A stretch of DNA of 64,000 nucleotides from Sipunculus nudus (taxonomy: Eukaryota > Annelida > Sipuncula > Golfingiida > Sipunculidae), in assembly GCA_026874595.1 (NCBI GenBank), contig CM049310.1, forward strand, positions 46,603,058 through 46,667,057, written 5' to 3'. The notes under the pieces are model-generated. The model was given only the letters and a program-made list of their open reading frames with translations, was not told the DNA's origin and searched no databases. Position 1 is the stretch's first letter, and each line of letters opens with the position of its first letter. Below are positions 1 through 11,547 of the stretch, piece after piece. A program made the position numbers and the translations under genes.

Positions 1-289
1 CACATAGTATATATATTCACAGGAAATTGACAGATAAGTGTATATTCTTATTGCATGTGTTACAGAGTCCATCATTGTTATATTCAATTTTCACATATTT
101 ATCCCTTGTCAGTATTTTTTTTTGCTGGTTGTGTCAGTGGTTAAAAAATAGCGATTTAATAAGTGCATTAAATTTGAAGAAAAAAATAGACCATTTTATA
201 AAATAATTTAATATCCTAAATCACTTCTACAGCCTTTGTTTTAATGATTATTGAATAAAACAGATCAACAAAAGATGTTATTTTTGCAG

Positions 290-490
290 AATGCTATCAT
301 AGAGCATGGATTTCAAGTTTTGGTGGAACTGGTCATAGAACTGTGATAATGGCAACCACAATTAATGGTATTCCTAGTCCTGTAGACCCACCATCAACGT
401 CTGCCATCGTGACAAACGGTGGCGCCCTCAGCCCCGGGAGTATCATCCTCATTGTGTTCTTTACTCTGGTAATAATCTACCTTGTCACAG
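290..490 (+). CDS. M6PR-like exon: lumenal linker and transmembrane segment
   Basis: The exon runs from an inferred acceptor (TTTTTGCAG, ending at 289) to the donor GTGAGA at 491. It enters and leaves in phase 1. It encodes a low-complexity lumenal linker followed by a membrane helix of about 17 hydrophobic residues. The only cysteine is the first full codon (292-294), so the disulfide-bonded lumenal domain must be upstream. Confidence 0.68.
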
Positions 491-1060
491 GTGAGATTTT
501 AAATAAAAGGCCAGGCAATCTTACTGTTTTATCAAAAGTTATCTCTTTAAACCTGTCAATTTTGAATATTAAACTTAAATGTAAAGTGTGAATGTTTCTA
601 TCATATTTTTCTTTGATCTAAATGTTTCCTCTGTGATTTATGAGATTTGAGCATTTACAATGTAAAAATTAATTTATGAGTGTGAACATTGAATCCAGTT
701 GGTAATTCTGAAACTACTGAATTTTGATTTGATATGAATAGTATTTAATCTAAATTTATATTTGATATGACATATTCTCTTTAATGTCACCTGGACCACT
801 GAGACCAGTAATTGCCGTATGTATTTTTCATAAGATGCATGGTGATAGTAGAGATAAATCAGTCGCATGCAACTTAATTGTAATTAAACATTTCAGGTGT
901 GGCCTACAATAGGATAGCTCATGGAATGTCAGGGATGTCCCTTCTTCCTCATCATGAGTTCTGGACTGACCTCCCGCTCCTCATACGAGACGGCTACATG
1001 TTCTTTATCAGTCCATGTCTGGGTAACAGAGTACAGTACACGCTATATGAGAGGATCTGA
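290..1060 (+). CDS. M6PR: Cation-dependent mannose-6-phosphate-receptor-like protein, C-terminal part (two exons)
   Basis: This is the 3' end of a type I membrane protein gene; upstream exons lie outside the window. The coding exons are 290-490 and 897-1060, joined by a phase-1 GT..AG intron (491-896), and the stop TGA is at 1058-1060. The 120 visible residues comprise a Pro/Thr/Ser-rich linker (about 20-48), one membrane segment (about 49-66, GSIILIVFFTLVIIYLV) and a cytosolic tail of about 54 residues. The tail pattern Y-x2-I-x2-G-x2-G-M-x4-P-x3-FW-x-DL-x2-L-x2-DG lines up with the tail of vertebrate CD-MPR, where the Phe-Trp pair is a known sorting determinant for endosome-to-Golgi return. 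The family carries lysosomal enzymes from the Golgi. The sugar-binding MRH domain is not in the window, so binding of mannose 6-phosphate is unproven; an orphan Atg27/MRH-type receptor is the main alternative. The first acceptor (AG at 288-289) is inferred from its pyrimidine tract and open frame. Confidence 0.72.
897..1060 (+). CDS. M6PR-like terminal exon: cytosolic tail
   Basis: The acceptor TTTCAG ends at 896. The exon completes a glycine codon split across the intron and then reads a 53-residue tail to TGA at 1058-1060. The tail contains GMSGMSLLPHHEFWTDL, the best evidence for family membership, and ends in YERI. A GTAACA at 1023 could act as a donor to a further exon, but direct read-through to the stop gives a tail of reasonable length for the family. 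Confidence 0.72.
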
Positions 1061-1244
1061 AGTACCTACATGTGTAATTGATATTTACCATGTCTTTCAA
1101 TCACAGTCAGTTGGAGGAGGTGAAAATTCAGAACATCAAGGTGCTCATAAGCTTTCTTATAATGCTCCCCTTGGTCCAAAGCCACCCTTTATCATATCGC
1201 TGCATCTTAATATCAGTAGTAGAACTGGGCACTCTAGTTCTGTA

Positions 1245-1675
1245 TACTGTGGTTGGCTTCATATTCGCGAGGCTGAAATTTCGCAATTTTTCCATTTTTA
1301 ATGTTTTGCGAGGGTTTCATTTTCGCGATCTCACAAGAACCTATATCAAATCTTTGGCAAAGCCATATACCTGTGTGTATTATAAAATGAGAATAAGTCA
1401 TGAGTTTGTGACATTTTCTTATATAATGATAAGCCCGCACACACAGCATAGGTGGTTTAGTTCAAATTTAAGGCTTACATTTCCCTATACCTGCAAGGAT
1501 GTAATTTATTTAAAAAATTCTCTCTGTTTTAACCTATTACCATACAAGTATTGATTACACTAAATAAGAAGGACATTCTCAATTGGCCAATCCCGAGGGT
1601 TACATTTTCGCGATTATTTCCCATTCGTGAATATCGCGAAATTAAAACCCTCGCGAACAAAAGGCAACCACAGTA
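1245..1675. mobile_element. Non-autonomous MITE with long inverted ends and TA duplication
   Basis: The left end TACTGTGGTTGGCTTCATAT (from 1245) is mirrored by CAACCACAGTA ending at 1675. TA sits immediately outside both ends (1243-1244 and 1676-1677). The similarity continues inward through GCGAGG/CCTCGC and the TTTCGCGA-type words, so the arms fold back imperfectly over more than 60 bp each. Length is 431 bp and there is no transposase. TA target duplication and terminal inverted repeats are typical of Tc1/mariner-type or related MITEs; the superfamily is inferred. Confidence 0.7.
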
Positions 1676-2849
1676 TACAATTAATTCAGCATGCTCTAAC
1701 AATAGTGTAGCAATTGCTAGTATCTAAACAGACCTAAAATTTGCTGGTCTTGTTAAAAATGCTCAAAACAGAAATTTAGTGCATTTGGCCCAAATCTAGT
1801 ACATTGTAGAGATCTATATTGGTCCATATTTTGTGTGTAAATGGGGTGAATGTTAATGTTAATATTATCTTAAAAGTATTAAGCTTCATTTTGATTATTA
1901 TAGGTGCCCATTCACCTACCTTTTGAAAATGAATTTAGTTGATTTCTAGCTTCCTCTGTGTATAATATAATGATCTAAGGGTAATTTTGGGTGTGAACAG
2001 TTCTGTGAAGGATGTGTGAACTTGTTTATCAACAACATGTTGGTAAACACAGTAATTTTGACAAACGGGGAAAAACATGAAACCTAAGGTTGTAGGTTGC
2101 ATATATGCGGTGATAGTAAGGTCACTTGTTGCAAAAGGCCATTTGCAAAGCTCTGGCTTATCTCACTTGCTGCCAGATGCCCTTGTTGAATTTGTTTTGA
2201 TTATTTTGGCGGGCCCCCACATATTATAAACAAAACAAGCAGCCTGTGTGCAGTGATATTCGCGTTTTCTGGCCTATTTTAGTAAAAGCTACAAGAGATT
2301 ATCTTTAGTTTATCAAGACCAGATAGGTGATTGGACACCTATAGATAGGTGATTGCCAGAGTTAGTCAAGACCACTTAATGAATTCTTTCATTTCTTCCA
2401 TATGTCCAGGTGTACCTTGCCACCAAATGTCATTGAAAGCCATCAAAACATTTTTTTGAGATAATATGCCCATAAAAAGACAGAAGGATAGTGATGAGGG
2501 AAATAATCACCTCCATCAAAATGAGTCGATGGAGCTGATGAAAATATATATCCTTCTCTGCATGTTAGGTTTCAAGATTTCATTAACTGTTTGTTTCCTC
2601 ACAAGCTTAAATGTGATTGGCATCCAAAAATGCCTATTACAAGTCATGTTTATAGACCAGGGTGACTGGCTTGAAACAAGGAGTGGAGATTCATTGAAAG
2701 TACCTTGATGATATAAACATAGCAGTGCCAAGTTTGTGCTTAATTCATGTCTGGAAGATTATTAAAGTTTTATTATAATCTGTTATTGATATAGATATTT
2801 ACACTGCACACAGTCATTGTATATGATTTGCCTTACACAGTTATGCAGA

Positions 2850-3058
2850 CCATAGATGGGTCATGTTGGGTAATTAAATTACACTTGCCATGGATATCCC
2901 ACCATAGATGGGTAATGTTGGGTAATTGAATTACACTTGCTATGGATATCCCACCATAGATGGGTAATGTTGGGTAATTAAATTACACTTGCTATGGATA
3001 TCCCACCATAGATGGGAAATTTTGGGTAATTAAATAACACTTGCTATGGATATCCCAC
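2850..3058. repeat. Four copies of a 52-bp tandem repeat
   Basis: CCATAGATGGGTAATGTTGG recurs at 2850, 2902, 2954 and 3006, exactly 52 bp apart. Each unit ends in TATGGATATCCCA. The copies differ by only a few substitutions, which points to recent expansion. Confidence 0.9.
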
Positions 3059-6000
3059 CTTTTATGAGGGTTAAGATGGGTTTTTATCACAATATTATCC
3101 TATATATCATACAAGTTTAAATATCTGTGTACATTTGGGCATCACTGATTTTGTGTGCAAATCCCAAAGAATATATAGCTGAATTAGGCAGGGATCTATT
3201 GGAAGTTTACACGCCAGCATGTCTTGAGGCTGCATGCCTTGATGAATCTCAGAATGTCTTAGTTTTATTTTATATTTTGTTACACGTATTAAGATAAAAA
3301 TTTGTATCAGTGAAACAGTTTGGTAATTTGTAATTCTTGATATTTTGATATTCTGGATGTTTGTTGCCTGTTAGTGTGGTGAACATCATGCCGGCCTGTT
3401 TGTTTAACAAACATTATCTTAACCATTCCATTTACATGCTTATATATTTGGTGCTGCCATCATTATTACACTATGGCCTAATGTAGTTTAGATAATATTC
3501 CAAACTGTGACTTTCATGCTTCAAAAACCTATGATATAGGTCATGCTGTATATTTATATATTATGCATAGTAAATGTGATATTTCATATGGCCATTTCAT
3601 ACATGAAGGGTATATACTTGTCTCTAACTGAAGAGATTTTGTATTGGTATTGTGCAATATTAGCAGTCCTAACTTTATTTTATCCTTATTTGAATTTTTT
3701 GTGGGTGATGATAAATTTATGTGGTTGTTTTTTGTTATATGGTCATGGCTGACATAGATTTTATATTTTGTTAAAATTAATAGGGTACATCATGAAGTTG
3801 ATACATATATTTTTATCACTTATGGAAGTGGATGCTTCATATGTATACCTTTGTAATGAGATCACTCATATACCATACATACACAGCATACATATATACT
3901 TAGGGTTAGGTTTATCAGATATACTTAAGTAAGTGTTAAGGGTTGTAACTGTTGCTGAGACTGTATATTTCATGTGCTTGTGAAGTATTACTAGTGTACT
4001 CTATTAATACTGATAGTTCTTTTGATAAAAAATAAACCAGGACATAAAATTTTATTGTACATGTGGTCACATAAAATGCAGAATGACAGACAGGGGCAGA
4101 TGTATAATATCATCAGGTCCATGCTGCCACCTATGGGTCGACTTATAAACTTAGTTTGCCTGCTGACCCTTACTGACACCTGTTGGCCAACCTTTCTACC
4201 TAATACAATATAAATATAATATAAATGAGAAATACATGTATGTGTATATAATATAGAATCCCATGAAACACTTATCATTTGACACTTCAGGCAGTGTATG
4301 CTTGGTTGAAATTCTGGTCTCATATTTTTAGGCAACAGGTGTATGCAATCCTTAAATTGTCACATCTTCTTTTAACATTTTTCTTATATATTTTTACAAT
4401 ATTTGCAGAGTACTTTATGCAGTGAGGAAAAAGGTAAATAAAGATAAAAGTGCTGCTTAAATAAAAACTTCACAGCTTTTAAAGTCACTAAAAGTTGCTC
4501 TTCCTCCTCGAAAATCCTTGAACTGTATAGCAGAGCTATCTTCTTTATTTTGCAGATCCTGAAATAAGCATATTATTTGAATCTATGCATTCAGTTAGTT
4601 AAGTTTTCCACTCGTTTTTCTTCACTTTGCTGTGATCAGGGTCTTGAAATCTATAAATCTGACCTTGAAAGTCTTTGAATTATTACAATGTTTATGAGAA
4701 TGATGGTTCCAACTTAGTAAAGTGTTTCATCATTTTTTTATTTTCAAGAAACTGACAATTTAAACAAAAATGTATAACATTTCAGTAGTTATTCCTTGGT
4801 GAAACAGACCTAACTTCATGTAATCTGTGTGCCACGTATATTCAGGGGTAATAGCATAACATTCTAACATTGCAAAGTGCCTCTATCTTTTAAGTGTATA
4901 TTTTAAAGTTGTGGAACATCTTGTGATATTTTTGTTGACCCGTCACTTGATACAAAGCTTTAAATAAAGCTACTATGACTGGTAATTCCTTCGTCTCACA
5001 AAGTTTTAAGTTTGTACTTTCTACATAATAATAGGTATGGAAAGTTACTTCCATTTGTTGTAATTTGAATAGTAAAACTGATAAAATTACTAACATTTGA
5101 TCATATTGGAACATTAGAACTAGTAAAGTTACTACCATTTGATGTTATTGGAACAGTAAAGCTAGAAAAAATACCACGATTTGATGTTATTGGTAAAAAA
5201 TAGTTCTAATGTTTGATCACAAGCCTTGGGAATGCGAAAGTGGTTGTAATGATAACACAATTCATAATTATGGTATGAGAACCGTTATGGCATGATATTT
5301 TACTCAGTGATACTGTTTGTGCTGGTGGATTTTGCAAGGAAATGCAAATTTTATGCTGTACTGCATACCATTACATACATGTAAACAGTTGTAATGTTGT
5401 TTATATGTTGAATCTCAGCTGAGTTGTTTTCTTGATATTTTATCAATCAAAGGTAAGGCTGTTCTGTAAAGTGTAGAAATAATAAAAGTAAGAAGTATAG
5501 AAAACACAGTTTGAGTAACAGAATAATGAATCAAAAATATAGTGAGCGAAACAGTAATTTTAAACATAAGATAGAGTAATAACAACTGTAAAAGTTTAAA
5601 TTGGTTAGAGTAATAGGAATTTTTCAAGTATAATATAGTTAAAATAATAGGAATAATAAAAGTAAAATATAGTCTGAGTAATACAAATTGTAAAAGAAAA
5701 ATATAGAGTTATACAAATCGCAAAAGTTAAATAGAGTAAGAGTAATACAAATTGTAAAAGTAAAATATGGTTAGAGAAATAGGAATTACATAGCTTATTT
5801 ATGTAGCTTATATACTACTTTTACAAAGAGTTGTTGATGGAGAGTCATTTACATTATTCACGGTAGATCAGGCAGATCAGACATGTGTTCTAAATTATAT
5901 CTCAATATACTGTTTGTAGGATGGGAATTGTATGCATAAACTTGCACTAATTGGGGATCACTATACTGGTATAAGACAAATGCAGAAAACAAATGAAATT

Positions 6001-6789
6001 CAGCTCCTATTGGTATCTGATACTGAATTCTTAACCTTCAGCCACTAGTTAACTCATAGCTGATGTACTCTGATTTAGGAAATACTTGCATTATATTGTT
6101 TGTAAGACTCATGGCATTCCAGGAGAGAAAAAAAACAACTTATAATCTGAATGTACAAAATATTTATAATTTGCATAATGATATCATCAAAAAATAGATG
6201 TAACTTAAGATAAAATATATGTGTGCAAATGATGGACTCATATTGTACATGTATCTCTGATAACATAGTTTTCTTGAAGATCAATTTTTATACAAGCCCT
6301 GAATTCAAACTTTGTGACATGGAGGATTATGTACGATTTGGAAATAAAGGAAAAGATATTTTCATTGTTTGATATTTTGAATAATTGTATCCATTTTACA
6401 CAACATATTTATTGAAAACATAAGTTATTAAGGAAAACCAAACTCTTATAGCATTATTCTTTGTGTCACTGTGGGCTTGTTATCTTACCATACACATGGT
6501 GGGTATGGTAAGAAGGAACAAGAAGTTATTCAACAAACTGTGTTGTATACATCCAAAATTCCTAAATCTTTACATTGTGAATAATTCCTGAAGATCTGAA
6601 CATCCTGTCATCAGTGGCTGTATTTAGTTTTATTGCATAGCATTTCCTTCAGTACCATTTTATATTTTTTGCCAATACTTTGCACTATGTAAAAGAATTT
6701 GTTTATTTATATAAAACCAATCATCATCTACATTAGAGATATTTAACAAAAAAGGTCGGCAGTTATCTCATGATGAGAAAGACACTGGG

Positions 6790-9230
6790 ACAGTAGTTAG
6801 TATGTGGTGGTGTAATGATGTGTGAGCTTGTACTGTGGTCAGTGTGGTTGTGTAATGGTGGTGCAATTGTGTGTGCACTCAGACTGATGAGTGTGGAGGT
6901 GCAATGATGTGTGCACTTGGACTGTGGTCAGTTGTGGTGCAATGATGGGGTACTTGGGCCTGTGGTGTGTTGGTGTAATGATGCAGACAATTGGCCTGTG
7001 GTGAGTGTGGTGGTGATATGATGCAGACAATTGGCCTGTGGTGAGTGTGGTGGTGATATGATGCAGACAATTGGCCTGTGGTTAGTGTGGTGGTGATATG
7101 ATGCAGACAATTGGCCTGTGGTGAGTGTGGTGGTGATATGATGCAGACAATTGGCCTGTGGTTAGTGTGGTGGTTATATGATGCAGACAATTGGCCTGTG
7201 GTGAGTGTGGCGGTGATATGATGCAGACAGTTGGCCTGTGGTTAGTGTGGTGGTGATATGATGCAGACAGTTGGCCTCTGGTGAGTGTGGTGGTTATATG
7301 ATGCAGACAGTTGGCTTCTGTTGAGTGTGGTGGTTATATGATGCAGACAAGTGGCCTGTGGTTAGTGTGGTGGTTATATGATGTTGACAATTGGCATCTG
7401 GTGAATGTGGTGGTTATATGATGCAGACAATTGGCCTGTGGTTAGTGTGGTGGTGATATGATGCAGAAAATTGGCCTGTGGTGAGTGTGGTGGTTATATG
7501 ATGCAGACAGTTGGCCTCTGGTGAGTGTGGTGGTTATATGATGCAGACAATTGGCCTGTGGTTAGTGTGGTGGTGATATGATGCAGACAATTGGCCTGTG
7601 GTGAGTGTGGTGGTTATATGATGCAGACAATTGGCCTGTGGTTAGTGTGGTGGTTATATGATGCAGACAATTGGCCTGTGGTGAGTGTGGTGGTAATATG
7701 ATGCAGACAATTGGCCTCTGGTGAGTGTGGTGGTTATATGATGCAGACAATTGGCCTGTGGTTAGTGTGGTGGTGATATGATGCAGACAATTGGCCTGTG
7801 GTGATTATATGATGCAGACAATTGGCCTGTGGTTAGTGTGGTGGTTATATGATGCAGACAATTGGCTTGTGGTGAGTGTGGTGGTAATATGATGCAGACA
7901 ATTGGCCTGTGGTTAGTGTGGTGATATGATGCAGACAATTGGCCTGTGGTGAGTGTGGTGGTGATATGATGCAGACAGTTGGCCTGTGGTTAGTGTGGTG
8001 GTTACATGATGCAGAAAATTGGCCTGTGGTTAGTGTGGTGGTTATATGATGCAGACAGTTGGCCTGTGGTGAGTGTGGTGGTTATATAATGCAGACAATT
8101 GGCCTGTGGTTAGTGTGGTGGTGATATGATGCAGACAATTGGCCTCTGGTGAGTGTGGTGGTTATATGATGCAGACAATTGGCCTGTGGTTAGTGTGGTG
8201 GTTATATGATGCAGACATTTGGCCTGTGGTGAGTGTGGTGGTAATATGATGATGCCACCTAGTCTGTGGTGAATATGGTGTTGTTATGAAGGGATTCTTG
8301 GGTGTCTGGTCAGTGTGGTGGTTTAATGATGAGAGAACTTGGGTTTGTGGTCAATGCGGTGGTTAGGTAATGGGGTACTTGGGCCTGTGGTCCATGTGGA
8401 GATGCAATGATGCAAAGACTTCGCCTTTCCTGTGAGTAGTAATGCAATGAAGCAGACACTTGGCCTGTGGACAGTATGGTGGTGCAATAATGCAGACACT
8501 TGGGTCTATGTTCATTGTGGTGGTCTAATGATGCAGGCACTTGGATTGTGGTAGGTGGTGGTGCAAAGATGATACTTCTTAGTCTGTGGTGGTGTTTGGA
8601 TAGGGTATTGAGACTGTGGTCAGTGTGGTGGTATAATGATGAGGGCTTCAGCCTATGGTCAGAGTGGTTGTTCATTGATGATGTCACTTGGCCTGTGGTC
8701 ACTGGTCAGTGTGGTGGTAAAATGATTATAGGGCACTTGGCCTTTGGTCACTAGTTCGTGTGTTGGTGTCATGATGCAGACACTTGGCCTGTGGTCAGTG
8801 TGGTGGTGCAATGATGATGCCACTTGGCCTGTGGTCAGTGTGGTGGTGCATTCGATGCCACTTGGCCTGTGGTCAGTGCGGTGGTGCATTGATGATGCCA
8901 CTTGGCCTGTGGTCAGTGTGGTGGTGCAATGATGATGCCACTTGCCCTGTGGTCAGTGTGGTGGTGCATTTATGATGCCGCTTGGACTGGGTCACTGGTC
9001 ACTGTGCTTGTGAAATGATTGGGGCACTTGGTCGATGGTAATTGTGGTGGTGCAATGATGGTGCACCTTGGTCTGTGTGCTGGTGGTGTGATGATGCTGG
9101 CATAACATATGGTCTCTGGTCATGAAGTAATGTTGAAGGTGTAGAGTTGTTGTGGTGTGTGATGAAGCAGCCACTTGGTCTATGGTCTGCGTGATGGTTG
9201 AAGGTACCATCTTTGTCAAGTTCAGCAGTC
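6790..9230. repeat. 40-bp minisatellite with 80-bp higher-order structure
   Basis: The core (about 6985-8250) has the 40-bp unit ATGCAGACAATTGGCCTGTG followed by GTKAGTGTGGTGGTKATATG, repeated about 31 times. Units ending GTGAG and GTTAG largely alternate, making an 80-bp dimer. The flanks (6790-6985 and 8250-9230) hold older related units with GGTCAGTGTGGTGGTGCAATGATG-like words and more variable spacing. Strong G/T versus A/C strand bias produces open frames on both strands, with His/Pro-rich or Trp/Gly/Val-rich peptides. Because 40 is not a multiple of three these frames rotate, so they are not genes. Confidence 0.93.
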
Positions 9231-9439
9231 CACAGGCCAGGAATTGCACCCTGGGAAGAACTAGACATTTCTTGGCACCGCAGGTGCCAGAGTATCCCCA
9301 GACATAGTAGCCCCCCCCCCCTTTAAGAACAGACTCCCATTTTTAGCAGCATATAACGACACTTGGCATATTTATTGTTTCTTCCATTTAACAATCCACA
9401 ATCTTGTTGAAGATGTTGGTCCTGTGACCTTGATCTTTT

Positions 9440-11545
9440 TAAAGATGTGTCCTGTGACGTTGACCTTTGACCTCATGACCCCAAAATCAATTTTGGTCTT
9501 GCTTTTCTAATGGGACATATACAAGTCAAGTTTGAAAACCATACATCAATAAAAGCAGGAATTATCATCCAGAAACTAATTTTTGGACAGATGGCTCCTG
9601 TGACCTTCCCCCTTTGACCTTGTGACCTCAAAATTGATAGGGGTCTTCCACTCTTGGCAGGTGAACTATATGTGCAAGATGAAAGATCTGAGATGAATTG
9701 TTTGGCTGAAAATGCATCCACAATCTTTATAAAGAGGTTTCCTGTGACCTTGACCTCATGACCCCAAAATCAATTCGGGTCTTGCTTTTCCAATGGGTCA
9801 AATACATCAAGTTTGAAATCCATACATCAATAAAAGAAGGAATTATCATCCAGAAACTAATTTTTGGACAGATGGCTCCTGTGACCTTCATCTTTGACCT
9901 TGTGACCTCAAAAATTGATAGGGGTCTTCCACTCTTGGCAGGTGAACTTTATGTGCAAGATGAAAGATCTGAGATGAATTGTTTGGCTGAAAATGCATCC
10001 ACAATCTTTTTAAAGAGGTTTCCTGTGACCTTGACCTTTGACCTCATGACCCCAGAATCAATTTTGGTCTTGCTTTTCCAATGGGACATATACAAGTCAA
10101 GTTTGAAATCCATACATCAATAAAAGAAGATATTATTATCCAGAAACTAATTTTTGGACAGATGGCTCCTGTGGCCTTCACCTTTGACCTTGTGACCTCA
10201 AAAATTGATAGGGGTCTTCCACTCTTGGCAGGTGAACTTTATGTGCAAGATGAAAGATCTGAGATGAATTGTTTGGCTGGAAAAGCAACCACAATCTTTT
10301 TAAAGAGGTTTCCTGTGACCTTGACCTTTGACCTCATGACCCCAAAATCAATTCGGGTCTTGCTTTTCCAATGGGACATATACAAGTCAAGTTTGAAATC
10401 CATATATCAATAAAAGCAGGAATTATCATCCAGAAACTAATTTTTGGACAGAAGGCTCCTATGACCTTCACCTTTGACCTTGTGTACTCAAAATTGATAG
10501 GGGTCTTCCATTCTTGGCAGGTGAACTATATGTGCAAGATGAAAGATCTGAGATGAATTGTTTGGCTGAAAATGCATCCACAATCTTTTTAAAGATGTGT
10601 CCTGTGACCTTGACCTTTGACCTCATGACCCCACAATCAATTTTGGTCTTGCTTTTCCAATGGGACATATAGAAGTCAAGTTTGAAATCTATATATCAAT
10701 AAAAGCAGGAATTATCATCCAGAAACTAATTTTTGGACAGATGGCTCCTATGACCTTCACCTTTGACCTTGTGAACTCAAAATTGATAGGGTCTTCCACT
10801 CTTGGCAGGTGAACTATATGTGCAAGATGAAAAATCTGAGATGAATTGTTTGGCTGAAAATGCATCCACAATCTTTTTAAAGAGGTTTCCTGTGACCTTG
10901 ACCTTTGACCTCATGACCCCAAAATCAATTCAGGTCTTGCTTTTCCAAAGGGTCAAATACAAGTCAAGTTTAAAATCCATACATCAATAAAAGTAGGAAT
11001 TATCATCCAGAAACTAATTTTTGGACAGATGGCTCCTGTGGCCTTCACCTTTGACCTTGTGACCTCAAAATTGATAGGGTTCTTCCTCTCTTGGCAGGTG
11101 AACTATATGTGCAAGATGAAAAATCTGAGATGAATTGTTTGGCTGAAAATGCATCCACAATCTTTTTAAAGAGGTTTCCTGTGACCTTGACCTTTGACCT
11201 CATGACCCCAAATCAATTTTGGTCTTGCTTTTCCAATGGGACATATACAAGTCAAGTTTGAAATCCATACATCAATAAAAGAAGATATTATCATCCAGAA
11301 ACTAATTTTTGGACAGATGGCTCCTGTGGCCTTCACCTTTGACCTTGTGACCTCAAAAATTGATAGGGTTCTTCCTCTCTTGGCAGGTGAACTTTATGTG
11401 CAAGATGAAAGATCTGAGATGAAAAATTTGGCTGAAAATGCATCCACAATCTTTTTAAAGATGTGTCCTGTGACCTTGACCTTTGACCTCATGACCCCAA
11501 AATCAATTCGGGTCAAATACAAGTCAAGTTTGAAATCCATACATC
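9440..11545. repeat. Eight tandem units of about 289 bp rich in TGACCT motifs
   Basis: The landmark CCTCATGACC occurs at 9471, 9754, 10042, 10332, 10621, 10909, 11198 and 11487, giving periods of 283-290 bp. Each unit carries CCAATGGGACATATACAAG, AGAAACTAATTTTTGGACAG and CTTGGCAGGTGAACT. Six of the eight units have an intact TGACCTTGACCTTTGACCT, three AGGTCA half-sites read on the minus strand in DR0 and DR1 spacing. A second site, TGACCTTGTGACCT (DR2 spacing), is in most units. Open frames across the array are by-products of the repetition. Confidence 0.92.
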
Positions 11546-11547
11546 AA

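Larger units (their letters stand above)
1061..6785. other. Downstream flank of the M6PR-like gene, no coding exon recognised
   Basis: The 3' untranslated region of the plus-strand gene must begin here, but I could not pick its poly(A) site: AATAAA words at about 4030 and 4436 are undecided. Apart from the MITE and the tandem repeats listed separately, I see AT-rich unique sequence and no ORF with recognisable protein similarity. Around 5040-5200 and 5450-5790 there are loose tandem repetitions of 40-65 bp built on motifs such as TAGAGTAATA and GTAAAAGTAAAATATAG. Confidence 0.5.

Noticed and set aside
1023-1028. Alternative donor GTAACA in the M6PR-like last exon
   Set aside because: Read-through gives a stop 12 codons later with a plausible tail, and no partner exon was recognised downstream.
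1078-1554. 158-codon plus-strand open frame
   Set aside because: It starts after the M6PR-like stop codon and runs through a MITE; no domain or splice evidence.
6985-8250. CRISPR-like regular repetition
   Set aside because: The 40-bp units are contiguous with no unique spacers, and the genome is animal.
6839-9268. Overlapping His/Pro-rich (minus) and Trp/Gly/Val-rich (plus) open frames
   Set aside because: They follow the 40-bp minisatellite. The period is not a multiple of three, so the same peptides rotate through frames, and no splice or start context supports them.
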